A stretch of DNA of 64,000 nucleotides from JAKOWB01 sp038363005 (GCA_038363005.1 JBBQBI010000001.1:62001-126000); one strand, 5' to 3'; shown: positions 49,574-56,804, numbered from the stretch's first letter. Translations and numbers: made by a program. The notes: generated from the sequence alone by a model not told the origin.

Positions 49574-50701
49574 TTACCAGCAGCTGGTTTCGATGATGTC
49601 GACGCCGCGCTGGCGGTCGATCAGGTAGATCAGCCCGCGGCTGTCGATGGTGACGTCGTTGGACGAAGACAGCGTGCAGCCCTCCGGCGCGTCGGGTTCG
49701 TAGAAGCCGACCTCGACCGGGGCATAGGGGTCCTTCAGGTCGAGGATGCGCAGCCCCTGGGCGAACCAGGCGAAGGGGATGACGGTGCCGCTGAAGCGCT
49801 CCGATGGCTGGTGGCAGCCCATCATCGGCGGCTGCGGCGCGCCATCGGGGTCGAGGCCGGCGACCTGCCAGGTGGCGATGGGCACCGGCAGCGCTTCCTG
49901 CGTGATGTCGTAGATCCAGGTGAAGGCGGGCGCGGCCGGCCACAGCTTGGCCACGTCCTCGTCCGCCACCACCATGATGCGGCGTCCCTTCACCGGCTGT
50001 GGCAGCACCAGGCAGGTGTGGGTCGGGTGCGGATAGACCGGCGAGGTGTTGAGGCCGCTGATCGCCTTGGGCTTCGACAGGTCGCTGATGTCCAGGATGT
50101 AGAAGCCGTGGTGCCAGTAGCTGACATAGAGCCGGTTGCCCAGGCGCAGCGGATGGTGGCAACGCGGCGGCGTCCAGTTGTCCCAGAGGTAGTCCTCGCC
50201 GCCGGCCTGCCACTGGCCGGGGATCCACCAGCGGCCGACTTCCTCGGGACGCTCGGGGTTCTGCAGATCCAGGGTCATGCAGATGTTGCCGATGAAGCCC
50301 TCGGCGGTCGGCGAGATGTAGGCGTAGCGCCCGTCGAAGTCGTAGCGGTGCACGCCCTTGCCGTGGGTGCGCCACTTGGCGATCTCGCGCGGCTGCGCCG
50401 GGTTGGAGACATCGTAGATGCCAAGCCCGCCGCCGAACTCCGGCGTCTGGTCGGGGCCCAGGCGCTCGTGGTTCACGATCATGATGTCGCCGTGGACGCG
50501 CACCTTGTGCGAATGCCAGCCCGGCGGCAGGTCGATGCGGGCCAGCAGCTTCGGGCTGCGCGGGTCGGCCACGTCATAGATCGAGGTGCCGCTGGGATTG
50601 CGCATGTGGCCGACGAAAAGCGTCGTGCCCTCGACCCAGACCTGGCCGCCGCCAGGACAGTCGATGTTCGCCAGCAGCGCGGTGTTCTTCGCCTGCGCCA
50701 T
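49574..50701 (-). CDS. LVIVD-repeat beta-propeller protein
   Basis: A 375-aa protein of repeated beta-propeller blades with a D(V/I)S(N/D)P(A/K) pattern: IYDVADPRSPKLLARIDLPP, IYDVSNPAQPREIAKWRTHG, LDLQNPERPEEVGRW, ILDISDLSKPKAISG, ILDLKDPYAPVEVGFYEPDA. It is rich in His (GWHSHKVRVHG, NHERLG, PPRCHHPLRLG, YWHHGFYI, YPHPTHTCL, GCHQPSE), which recalls metal-binding propellers such as selenium-binding-protein/methanethiol-oxidase types. No signal peptide is seen. It starts two bases after the bicupin stop. Lactonase, isomerase or metal-dependent oxidase roles are possible. None can be claimed. Confidence 0.82.
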   Translation of the reverse strand: MAQAKNTALLANIDCPGGGQVWVEGTTLFVGHMRNPSGTSIYDVADPRSPKLLARIDLPPGWHSHKVRVHGDIMIVNHERLGPDQTPEFGGGLGIYDVSNPAQPREIAKWRTHGKGVHRYDFDGRYAYISPTAEGFIGNICMTLDLQNPERPEEVGRWWIPGQWQAGGEDYLWDNWTPPRCHHPLRLGNRLYVSYWHHGFYILDISDLSKPKAISGLNTSPVYPHPTHTCLVLPQPVKGRRIMVVADEDVAKLWPAAPAFTWIYDITQEALPVPIATWQVAGLDPDGAPQPPMMGCHQPSERFSGTVIPFAWFAQGLRILDLKDPYAPVEVGFYEPDAPEGCTLSSSNDVTIDSRGLIYLIDRQRGVDIIETSCW

Positions 50702-50703
50702 GC

Positions 50704-51867
50704 CTAGACCAGCCGCACCACTTCGCCGCTCTCGGCGCGGCCGTGCTTCTGGTAGAGCGCCAGCGCCTTCAAGGTCGGCTCGTCGGAGGCGACGAAGAGG
50801 ATCGCCGGGTCGCGGTCGGACTCGTTGACGTGCTCGACCCAGGCGCCGCCCGGTACGGCCATGGTGTCGAAGCGGTTCCAGCGCAGCGTCTCGCCGTTGA
50901 CCACGGAGTGGCCGCTGCCCTCGAAGGGGGCGACCAGCAGGCTGGCGTTCTGCTTCACCGGGTGGGTGCGCTCGCCCGGCCGCAGCATCTGCGCGAAGAA
51001 GGTCATGGTCTTGAAGATCGGCCCGCCGGTGGTGGGGTCGATGTATTCGACCAGCAGCGCCTCGTAGGGGTCGCCGTCCCAGTCGCGGAACTTCTCCAGC
51101 AGGCTGCGCATCATGTCCCAGCGATAGACGTACATCGGCGAGGCGTTGCCGGTGCCGCGCGCGTGCGACAGGAAGCGCGGCATCAACCCGCCCTGGCCAT
51201 AGACGCGCTGCGAATAGTCGGCGGGGAAGCGCTCGGACTGCACCTGGCGCTTCATGCGCTCGCCCTTCTCCACCTCGTGATAGTCGTGCTCGAAGTAGGT
51301 GGCCGACAGCATCTCGACCAAGGGCAGGTCGAGGACCGAGAGGTTGATTGCCGGCTCGTCGCCCTGGTTGCCGTGGTTGTGCCAGGTATCGTGCGGCGTC
51401 AGCACCATGTCGCCGGGGCCGAAGACAATGTTCTCGCCCTCCACGCCGGTGAAGTTGGTGCTGCCGGTCAGGCCGAAGCGGATGGCGCTGGGCGAATGGC
51501 GGTGCGGCGGCATGATCTCGTTGGGATCGTTCAGCCGGTAGGCCATGTAGAGCGTCGGCGTGGTGGCGCGGCGCGGCGCCAGGCCGGGATTGACCAGGAT
51601 CAGCGAGCGTCGCTCGCTGGTCTCCATGGTGATCAGCTCGGCCGACTGCCACAGCAGCGGCTCGATGTCCTTCTCGAAGGACCAGACGAAGGGGATCGCC
51701 TTCTGCTTGTCGCGGACCTGGCGGTCCTCGTCGTTCTTGTTCGACTGGTCGACGGCCCAGAAGGGCGCCATGTGGCGCGCCGCGACCTCGGCATGCAGCC
51801 GGTCGAGCGCCGCCTGACGGTTATGCCCCTCGGCCACGCTGGTCGTCACGCCGGTGGGTTTGCCCAT
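50704..51867 (-). CDS. Bicupin gentisate/salicylate dioxygenase-like enzyme
   Basis: A 387-aa bicupin of the gentisate 1,2-dioxygenase family. The catalytic cupin is EIMPPHRHSPSAIRFGLTGS ... FGPGDMVLTPHDTWHNHGNQ, with ferrous-iron histidines expected at His122, His124 and His163. The second cupin is YEALLVEYIDPTTGGPIFKT ... MLRPGERTHPVKQNASLLVA ... GSGHSVVNGETLRWNRFDTM, where metal histidines are mostly gone, as in the family. Such enzymes open hydroxylated aromatic acids between the carboxyl- and hydroxyl-bearing carbons. ATG 51867 has GGGAG 8 bases upstream. It heads the minus-strand run and is divergent from the FadR-family gene. Confidence 0.87.
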   Translation of the reverse strand: MGKPTGVTTSVAEGHNRQAALDRLHAEVAARHMAPFWAVDQSNKNDEDRQVRDKQKAIPFVWSFEKDIEPLLWQSAELITMETSERRSLILVNPGLAPRRATTPTLYMAYRLNDPNEIMPPHRHSPSAIRFGLTGSTNFTGVEGENIVFGPGDMVLTPHDTWHNHGNQGDEPAINLSVLDLPLVEMLSATYFEHDYHEVEKGERMKRQVQSERFPADYSQRVYGQGGLMPRFLSHARGTGNASPMYVYRWDMMRSLLEKFRDWDGDPYEALLVEYIDPTTGGPIFKTMTFFAQMLRPGERTHPVKQNASLLVAPFEGSGHSVVNGETLRWNRFDTMAVPGGAWVEHVNESDRDPAILFVASDEPTLKALALYQKHGRAESGEVVRLV

Positions 51868-52033
51868 CGCCCAAGCTCCCGTGCTCGCCCGCGCCGCCGG
51901 TTGTCCGGTCCATTGGTTGCGCAGGGGTCCGCCATCCCATCGGCAGGCTAGCCAAGAGGCGAACCAATGGTCAAGCGGTAAGCGAACCGCGGCCACCGGT
52001 GGCAAGGGACAGGCATCCATGAAATGCGCCCAG

Positions 52034-52079
52034 AGAGAAAAATATCTGTTTAATTTCAATTAACTGAGGATATTTCTCT
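52034..52079. promoter_or_regulatory. AT-rich nested dyad, candidate operator/promoter
   Basis: The outer arms AGAGAAAAATATC (52034-52046) and GATATTTCTCT (52069-52079) are inverted copies apart from one extra A. Between them lies the perfect palindrome TTAATT-TC-AATTAA (52050-52063). Concentric symmetry around the same centre suggests a binding site for a dimer or tetramer over a promoter. Confidence 0.6.
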
Positions 52080-52121
52080 TGGTACGGCGTCGGCCGACGC
52101 AGCGGCCGCGCTGCCGAGTCC

Positions 52122-52133
52122 TGGTCTGAACCA
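52122..52133. promoter_or_regulatory. FadR-type operator-like site 1 (TGGT-N4-ACCA)
   Basis: TGGTCTGAACCA, a perfect TGGT/ACCA inverted repeat that closely resembles the FadR-subfamily operator pattern (TGGTCnGACCA) but with one extra central base. It lies about 60 bases upstream of the start of the adjacent FadR-family gene. Confidence 0.5.
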
Positions 52134-52155
52134 TATTGAAACCTTTACCGCGAAG

Positions 52156-52167
52156 TGGTATCAGCCA
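52156..52167. promoter_or_regulatory. FadR-type operator-like site 2 (TGGT-N4-GCCA)
   Basis: TGGTATCAGCCA, one mismatch from the site at 52122, 34 bases away, and just upstream of the regulator's GGAGGAGG ribosome site. It could give autoregulation. Confidence 0.4.
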
Positions 52168-52193
52168 AACGAACGAGGAGGAGGTGTGCCCAG

Positions 52194-52886
52194 ATGGAAA
52201 GCCACGACCAGACCGTCGCCCGCCTGCGGCAGCTGATGGACGAGGGGCAGTTCGGCGACCAGGGCCGCATGCCGCCGGAACGCGAATTGGCCGCCGACCT
52301 GGGCGTCGGCCGCCGCTCGCTGCGCCGCGCCCTGGGGGTGCTGGAACGCGAGGGCCGCATCGCCCGCGAGCAGGGGCGCGGCACCTTCGTGCGCGGCCCC
52401 AACCTGCTGACCGGCGTCTCGCTGGAGCGCATTTCCGAACATACCAGCCCGCCCGAGGTGATCGAGTTGCGCCTGGCGCTGGAACCCATCGCCGCGCGGC
52501 TGGCCGCGGTGCGCGCCTCGCAGTGCGAAATCCGCACCATCCAGCGCCTGGTCGAGGCGACGCGCGCCGCCGAGGGCCCGGACGTCTATGAGCAGGCCGA
52601 TGCCGCCTTCCACCGCGCGGTGATCGAGGCGGCGCACAACGCGCTCTATCTCGCGGTGTTCGACGCCATCGTCGGCAGCCGCGGCGACGCCGGCTGGCAG
52701 CGCCTGAGCGAAAACGGCCGCTGCTTCAAGAAGCAGAGCGTCTATGCCGACAACCACGCCGAGATCGCCCAGGCCATCACGCTGCGCGACGGCGAGCGCG
52801 CCGCGCAGCTGATGCACGCCCACCTGCGTGACGTACAGGGCCACATCTTCCAGCACGCCTTCGCGCTGACCTTGTCGGCGGCCTGA
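52194..52886 (+). CDS. GntR/FadR-family transcriptional regulator
   Basis: A 230-aa FadR-subfamily regulator. The winged helix domain is at residues ~5-75 (RMPPERELAADLGVGRRSLR, RALGVLEREGRIAREQGRGT). The all-helical FCD effector domain follows (EVIELRLALEPIAARLAAVR, ADAAFHRAVIEAAHNALYLA, SVYADNHAEIAQAITLRDGE, AAQLMHAHLRDV), with metal-ligand-type Asp/His residues in DAAFH, DNHAEI and MHAHL. Such proteins usually repress catabolic operons until a carboxylate ligand binds. Its gene is divergent from the bicupin operon, its most likely target. ATG 52194 follows GGAGGAGGT by 9 bases. Confidence 0.9.
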   Translation: MESHDQTVARLRQLMDEGQFGDQGRMPPERELAADLGVGRRSLRRALGVLEREGRIAREQGRGTFVRGPNLLTGVSLERISEHTSPPEVIELRLALEPIAARLAAVRASQCEIRTIQRLVEATRAAEGPDVYEQADAAFHRAVIEAAHNALYLAVFDAIVGSRGDAGWQRLSENGRCFKKQSVYADNHAEIAQAITLRDGERAAQLMHAHLRDVQGHIFQHAFALTLSAA

Positions 52887-52902
52887 GCGGCGGTGCCTTT
52901 GG

Positions 52903-53021
52903 CACATCTTTGGAGACGCGGCGCTCCGCGCCGCTCCTCAGGATGAGGCCGGTGAGTTTGCTGCCATACACACTGACCTCATCCTGAGGAGGGCGCGTTT
53001 GCGCCCGTCTCGAAGGATGTG
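52903..53021. repeat. Palindromic element, CTCATCCTGAGGAG family
   Basis: A ~119-bp inverted repeat. CACATCTTTGGAGACGCGGC ... GCTCCTCAGGATGAGG on the left pairs imperfectly with CCTCATCCTGAGGAGGGCGC ... CGTCTCGAAGGATGTG on the right. Inner hairpins GCGGCGCTCCGCGCCGC-type and GGGCGCGTTTGCGCCC lie in each half. The pattern is one I know from many alphaproteobacterial genomes. It lies between the FadR-family gene and the convergent PhyH gene. Confidence 0.85.
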
Positions 53022-53032
53022 CCGCTGGCTCG

Positions 53033-53878
53033 CTATCGCGGCCTTACCCTAGGAAACAGCGGCCCCGCCAGCGCATCGCCCGGCGCCAGACCTACCGGCG
53101 GCAGGCGCTCGCGCAGGCCGGGGCTTTCCAGGAAGGTGCCGGGGCGCGGGTCGTAGACCACGTCGTCGCCGGTGAAGTGCAGCGCGATGGCACGGCGACG
53201 CTGATCGGCCGAGGCGTTGCCTGGCGCGCCGTGCACCACCAGCGGATGGTGCGCGATGACGTCGCCCGGTTCGAGGCTCCAGGCCAGGAACTCATGACGG
53301 TCGGCCTCGGCGTCGATGTCGGGAACCGGCGGCAGGCCGCCCGCGGCGTAGAGGTGATCGAACTTCGTCGCGCCGGTGAAGGTGGCCGGGCGGTACCACT
53401 GGCCCCAGCGATGCGACCCCTTGACGTAAGTCACCACGCCGTTGGCCGGCGAGGCCGGGTCCAGCGGCACCCAGAGGGAGACCACCTGCTCGCCGCGGAT
53501 CGGCCAGTAGGGGATGTCGTGGTGCCAGGGTGTGCGCTTCTCGGTGCCCGGCTCCTTCACCAGCAGCTGGTCGTAGAAGAAATCGACCGTGGCCGACCCC
53601 ATCAGTGCCTGCGCCAGGTCGGCCAGCGGCGAGTCGAAGACCAAGGCCCGCACGTCGGGATCGGTCAGCCAGAGGAAATAGTCGCCGTAGAAGCGCCCAG
53701 GCCCGCCGGCGGCGAACTCCAGGCCATTGGCGCTGGGCTGGGCCAGCACGCGCTCGGTGGCGGCGCGCAGCCGCTCCACCCAGGCCAGCGGCAGCACGCC
53801 GCGCAGCACGGCGGCGCCGTCGGCATGGAAGGCAGCCAGCGTGGCGGCGTCGGGCAGGGGACTGTCCACCTGGCTCAA
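53033..53878 (-). CDS. Phytanoyl-CoA dioxygenase (PhyH)-family oxygenase
   Basis: A 281-aa Fe(II)/2-oxoglutarate oxygenase: AAFHADGAAVLRGVLPLAWV, FYGDYFLWLTDPDVRALVFD, FFYDQLLVKEPGTEKRTPWH followed by HDIPYWPIRGEQVVSLWVPL (HxD iron ligands), NGVVTYVKGSHRWGQWY, LAWSLEPGDVIAHHPLVVHG (distal His), and RRRAIALHFTGDDVVYD. The start is either TTG 53878, overlapping the aldo/keto reductase stop and backed by GAGGG, or GTG 53869. TTG is used. Coupling to an oxidoreductase suggests a small metabolite substrate, but none is identifiable. Confidence 0.83.
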   Translation of the reverse strand: MSQVDSPLPDAATLAAFHADGAAVLRGVLPLAWVERLRAATERVLAQPSANGLEFAAGGPGRFYGDYFLWLTDPDVRALVFDSPLADLAQALMGSATVDFFYDQLLVKEPGTEKRTPWHHDIPYWPIRGEQVVSLWVPLDPASPANGVVTYVKGSHRWGQWYRPATFTGATKFDHLYAAGGLPPVPDIDAEADRHEFLAWSLEPGDVIAHHPLVVHGAPGNASADQRRRAIALHFTGDDVVYDPRPGTFLESPGLRERLPPVGLAPGDALAGPLFPRVRPR

Positions 53879-54870
53879 GCGTCGCCCTCGATCTCCGGCC
53901 CCAAGTCGATGGGGTGGGCAGTGTTGGCGCTGGCGCGCTCCAGGCGCTCGAGATCCTCGGCGCCGAGCGTCAGCTCCAGCGCACCCAGAAGCTCCTCGAC
54001 CTGCGCGACCTTGGTTGCGCTGGCGATTGGCGCGGTGATGCCGGGCTGCGCCATGACCCAGGCCAGCGCGACCTGCGCCGGCGTCGCCTTGTGCGCCTCG
54101 GCGACGTGGTCCAGCGCTGCCAGCACGGCAAAGCCCTTGGCGGTCATGTACTCCTGCACGCCCTCGCCGCGCGGGCTCTGCTTCAGGTCCAGCTGGCTGC
54201 GGTACTTGCCGGTCAGGAAGCCGCGTGCCAGGCCGAAATAGCTGATCACCCCCAACCCCTCGGCAATGCAGAGGTCGGCTAGCGGCCCCTCGAAGGACGG
54301 GCGTTCCATCAGGTTGTAGTGCGGCTGCAGCGACTCGTAGCGCGGCAGGCCTTTGTCCTGGCTTATCGACAGGGCGCTCTGCAGCCGCCCGGCATCGAAA
54401 TTGGAGCAGCCGATGGCGCGCACCTTGCCGGCCTTGACCAGCCGGGCGAAAGCCTCGGCGGTTTCCGCCTGCGGCGTCTTCGGATCGTCCCAGTGGGCCT
54501 GGTAGAGGTCGATGCGGTCGAGGCCGAGGCGACGCAGCGAATCCTCCACCGCGCGCTCGATCCACTTGCCCGAGAGGTCCTTGTGGCCCTGGCCCATGTC
54601 GCTGCCGACCTTGGTGGCGATCACCAGGTCGTCGTGCCGGCCGCGCCGCTTCAGCCACTTGCCGATCACGCTTTCCGATTCGCCGCCCTGGTGGCCGGGG
54701 GCCCAGCGCGAATAGGAATCGGCGGTGTCGATACAGGTGCCGCCGCCGGCGACGAAGGCATCGAGCACGGCGAAGGACGCTGTCTCGTCAGCGGTCCAGC
54801 CGAAGACGTTGCCGCCGAGTACCAGCGGCGGGAAGCTCAGGCCGCTGTGGCCCAACGTGCGGCGTTGCAT
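53875..54870 (-). CDS. Aldo/keto reductase
   Basis: A 331-aa NADPH-dependent aldo/keto reductase of the AKR11/12-like (YghZ/Tas) group: RRTLGHSGLSFPPLVLGGNV, GGGTCIDTADSYSRWAPGHQ with the catalytic Asp and Tyr, LVIATKVGSDMG with the Lys, IDLYQAHWDDPKTPQAETAE with the active His, GKVRAIGCSNFDAGRL, ISYFGLARGFLTGKYRSQ and TPAQVALAWVMAQPGITAPI. ATG 54870 follows a GAGGAG site. It is translationally coupled to the PhyH gene. Upstream is a long gene-poor stretch. Confidence 0.9.
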   Translation of the reverse strand: MQRRTLGHSGLSFPPLVLGGNVFGWTADETASFAVLDAFVAGGGTCIDTADSYSRWAPGHQGGESESVIGKWLKRRGRHDDLVIATKVGSDMGQGHKDLSGKWIERAVEDSLRRLGLDRIDLYQAHWDDPKTPQAETAEAFARLVKAGKVRAIGCSNFDAGRLQSALSISQDKGLPRYESLQPHYNLMERPSFEGPLADLCIAEGLGVISYFGLARGFLTGKYRSQLDLKQSPRGEGVQEYMTAKGFAVLAALDHVAEAHKATPAQVALAWVMAQPGITAPIASATKVAQVEELLGALELTLGAEDLERLERASANTAHPIDLGPEIEGDA

Positions 54871-55179
54871 GGCAATCTCCTCTGTCGTGCTGCGGGTGGA
54901 TGCTAGCGGTCGTGGCGTGGTGCGCCGAGTCCGGAACCGCGCAGACTCGCCGGGCGTTCCGCTGGCTGCGACCTTCTGACCCGGGGGGGAGCTACGCGCC
55001 GCGGCAGCCCACTGCCTGCATACTAGGCAGCAAGTCGACTGCGCGGAAAAGAGGCGCGCAGATGACAACCGATCTCAACATCTTAGCGTTTTGCGCTTGC
55101 CCGTTCCTTGTGCATCGCAGCATTTGAGGATTGGACAAACGGTCAACAGGGGCGTTGATCGCACGCAAAAAACTATAGA

Positions 55180-55332
55180 AATCATTGACCTGTCGTTTTT
55201 TCTCTTGCTCCAGAACTTCGACAAACCATATTGTGCATTGCGGCATCGACCTCTGGTCGCTCTGCCGTACGTCTCTACGGCGTTTCCTCCCTGACTCAGG
55301 GCCGTGCCCTTACCGGCACGGCCCCTTTTTTT
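55180..55332 (+). ncRNA. Candidate small RNA
   Basis: A plus-strand transcript is implied by a strong rho-independent terminator (55299-55332) that no plus-strand gene uses. Just upstream are two more hairpins: CGACC-TCT-GGTCG (55247-55259) and CCGTA-CGTCTC-TACGG (55265-55280). A TATAGA box at 55174-55179 could be a -10, but the matching -35 is weak, so the 5' end is uncertain. I recognise no known RNA family. Confidence 0.4.
55299..55332 (+). terminator. Rho-independent terminator
   Basis: GGGCCGTGCC / GGCACGGCCC, a perfect 10-bp stem with a 6-base loop, followed after one C by T7 (55326-55332). The T-run is only on the plus strand, so it terminates rightward transcription, just before the convergent acetyltransferase gene. 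Confidence 0.85.
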
Positions 55333-55355
55333 GCCCGGCTGCTGGACCGGCACGC

Positions 55356-55886
55356 TCAGGGGCGTTCTGGCGGGGTGTTCTGGCCGGGCCCCAGGGCACG
55401 CTGCATCAGCACCGAATCCACCCAGCGACCGAACTTGTAGCCGACGGCGCGCAGGATGCCGGTCATCTGGAAGCCCAGCTTGCGGTGCAGCGCGATGGAG
55501 GCGTGGTTGTCGCTGTCGCCGATCACCGCCACCATCTGGCGATAGCCCTGGCGCGCGCAGTCGTCGATCAGCGCCGAGAGTAGTTGCGTGCCGACGCCGC
55601 GCCGCTCGGCCTTGGGATCGATGTAGATCGAGTTCTCCAGGGTGTGGCGATAGGCCGGGCGCGTGCGATAGGGCCCGGCATAGGCATAGCCCAGCAGCCT
55701 GTCGTCCTCGACCGCCACCAGGTAGGGCAGGCCCTTGGCCAGGATGGCAGCGCGGCGCTGCGTCATCTCGGCCAGGTCGGGCGGCACCTCCTCGAAGGAG
55801 GCCAGGCCGGTCAGGACATGGTGGGCATAGATCGCGACGATCTGTGCAAGGTCGCCGTCCTGACTGGGGCGGAGCGTCACGGCCAT
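55356..55886 (-). CDS. GNAT N-acetyltransferase, phosphinothricin acetyltransferase-like
   Basis: A 176-aa GNAT enzyme of the Pat/Bar/MddA type: LRPSQDGDLAQIVAIYAHHV, TGLASFEEVPPDLAEMTQRR, YLVAVEDDRLLGYAYAGPYR, YRHTLENSIYIDPKAERRGV, GTQLLSALIDDCARQGYRQM (acetyl-CoA loop RRGVG), IGDSDNHASIALHRKLGFQM and GRWVDSVLMQRAL. Family members acetylate phosphinothricin or methionine sulfoximine/sulfone. The natural substrate here is uncertain. The gene has its own promoter region and is 33 bases downstream of the N-formylglutamate amidohydrolase gene. Confidence 0.88.
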   Translation of the reverse strand: MAVTLRPSQDGDLAQIVAIYAHHVLTGLASFEEVPPDLAEMTQRRAAILAKGLPYLVAVEDDRLLGYAYAGPYRTRPAYRHTLENSIYIDPKAERRGVGTQLLSALIDDCARQGYRQMVAVIGDSDNHASIALHRKLGFQMTGILRAVGYKFGRWVDSVLMQRALGPGQNTPPERP

Positions 55887-55919
55887 GGGGTGGTCTCGTC
55901 CTCGGTGTGATTGGGAAGG

Positions 55920-56804
55920 CTATTCGGCGGCGCGCGGCAACTCGCCGACGAGGCCTGCCGGGCGCCAGCTGCCGAGGCGGCGGATCAGGGCTTCGACAGT
56001 ACGCTGCACGCGGGCGAAGCCGGTGGTGGCCACCAGCCGGCCCTCGTCCATATAGAGGCGGCGGGCGATCTCCAGCTGCAATGCCTGCACGCCGCTGTCC
56101 GGGCGGCCGTAGTGCCGGGTGATGAAGCCGCCGGCATAGGGCGCGTTCAGTGACACCACCAGGCCCTCGTCGTCCAGCAAGGCGGCCGCCGCGGATACCA
56201 GCTCCGGGTGCGCCGTGGTGCCGTGGCCGTCGCCCAGCACCACTTCGGCGCGGATCGCCGCCGAGGCGGGATCGAACTGCTCGCGGATGGTCGGCATGGA
56301 GTGGCAGTCGAGCAGAATGCAGAAGCCGAAGCGCGCGCGCACCTGTTCGATCAGGCCGGCCAGCGCGCGGTGATAGGGCACATAGCAGCGCTCAATACGC
56401 TGCAGCGCCTCGGCCACCCCAAGGCGGTGGGCATAGATCTCCTGCCCGCTGGCGACCACGCGCGCGATGGTGCCCAGCCCAGCGGCGACGCGTGGCGAGC
56501 GCTGGTTGGCATAATCCGGCAGCGTCTCGTCGAACAGCGCCGGGTCCAGCTCATAAGGCTCGCGGTTGACGTCGACATAGGCGCGCGGGAAGCGGGCGCG
56601 GATGAAGGCGGCGCCCAGGTCCGGCGCGGCGCCGATCAGCTCGTGCACTAGGAAATCCTCGGAGCGGCGCAGTTCCAGCGCGTCCAGCCGCGTCGCCGCC
56701 AGAAGGTCGGGCGGATAGTGGTCGCCGGAATGCGGCGAGGCCACCACCAACGGCAGCGCCAGGCGTCCCGGCACGCGGATCTCGAAGGCTTCGCCCTGCC
56801 ACAT
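55920..56804 (-). CDS. N-formylglutamate amidohydrolase family
   Basis: A 294-aa zinc amidohydrolase: LPLVVASPHSGDHYPPDLLA with the metal His, LRRSEDFLVHELIGAAPDLG, RFPRAYVDVNREPYELDPAL, GFCILLDCHSMPTI with metal Asp/His, EVVLGDGHGTTAHPELV, and SLNAPYAGGFITRHYGRPDS. It would release glutamate and formate from N-formylglutamate, the last step of one histidine route, but no other hut gene is nearby. ATG 56804 is used with GGGAGG upstream. The ORF that continues to 57431 is a shadow of the MAPEG gene. Confidence 0.88.
   Translation of the reverse strand: MWQGEAFEIRVPGRLALPLVVASPHSGDHYPPDLLAATRLDALELRRSEDFLVHELIGAAPDLGAAFIRARFPRAYVDVNREPYELDPALFDETLPDYANQRSPRVAAGLGTIARVVASGQEIYAHRLGVAEALQRIERCYVPYHRALAGLIEQVRARFGFCILLDCHSMPTIREQFDPASAAIRAEVVLGDGHGTTAHPELVSAAAALLDDEGLVVSLNAPYAGGFITRHYGRPDSGVQALQLEIARRLYMDEGRLVATTGFARVQRTVEALIRRLGSWRPAGLVGELPRAAE

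Larger units (their letters stand above)
51868..52193. promoter_or_regulatory. 326-bp divergent control region, bicupin operon / FadR-family gene
   Basis: No gene. It holds a 9-bp perfect inverted repeat CCATTGGTT / AACCAATGG (51910-51918 and 51962-51970), the AT-rich nested palindromes at 52034-52079, and two TGGT-N4-CCA sites nearer the regulator gene. The AT-rich block is sharply unlike the surroundings and probably contains the promoters for both directions. Confidence 0.65.
54871..55355. other. 485-bp region without protein gene, lower GC
   Basis: No convincing coding frame: the short ORFs lack ribosome sites and recognisable sequence. From about 55030 to 55250 the GC content falls visibly below that of the flanks. 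The right end holds three successive hairpins and a strong plus-strand terminator, taken below as a candidate RNA gene. The left end is the promoter side of the aldo/keto reductase gene. Confidence 0.6.

Noticed and set aside
55075..55353. Small ORFs in the 54.9-55.3 kb region
   Set aside because: No ribosome sites, no recognisable sequence and overlapping frames on both strands. The region fits a noncoding RNA better.
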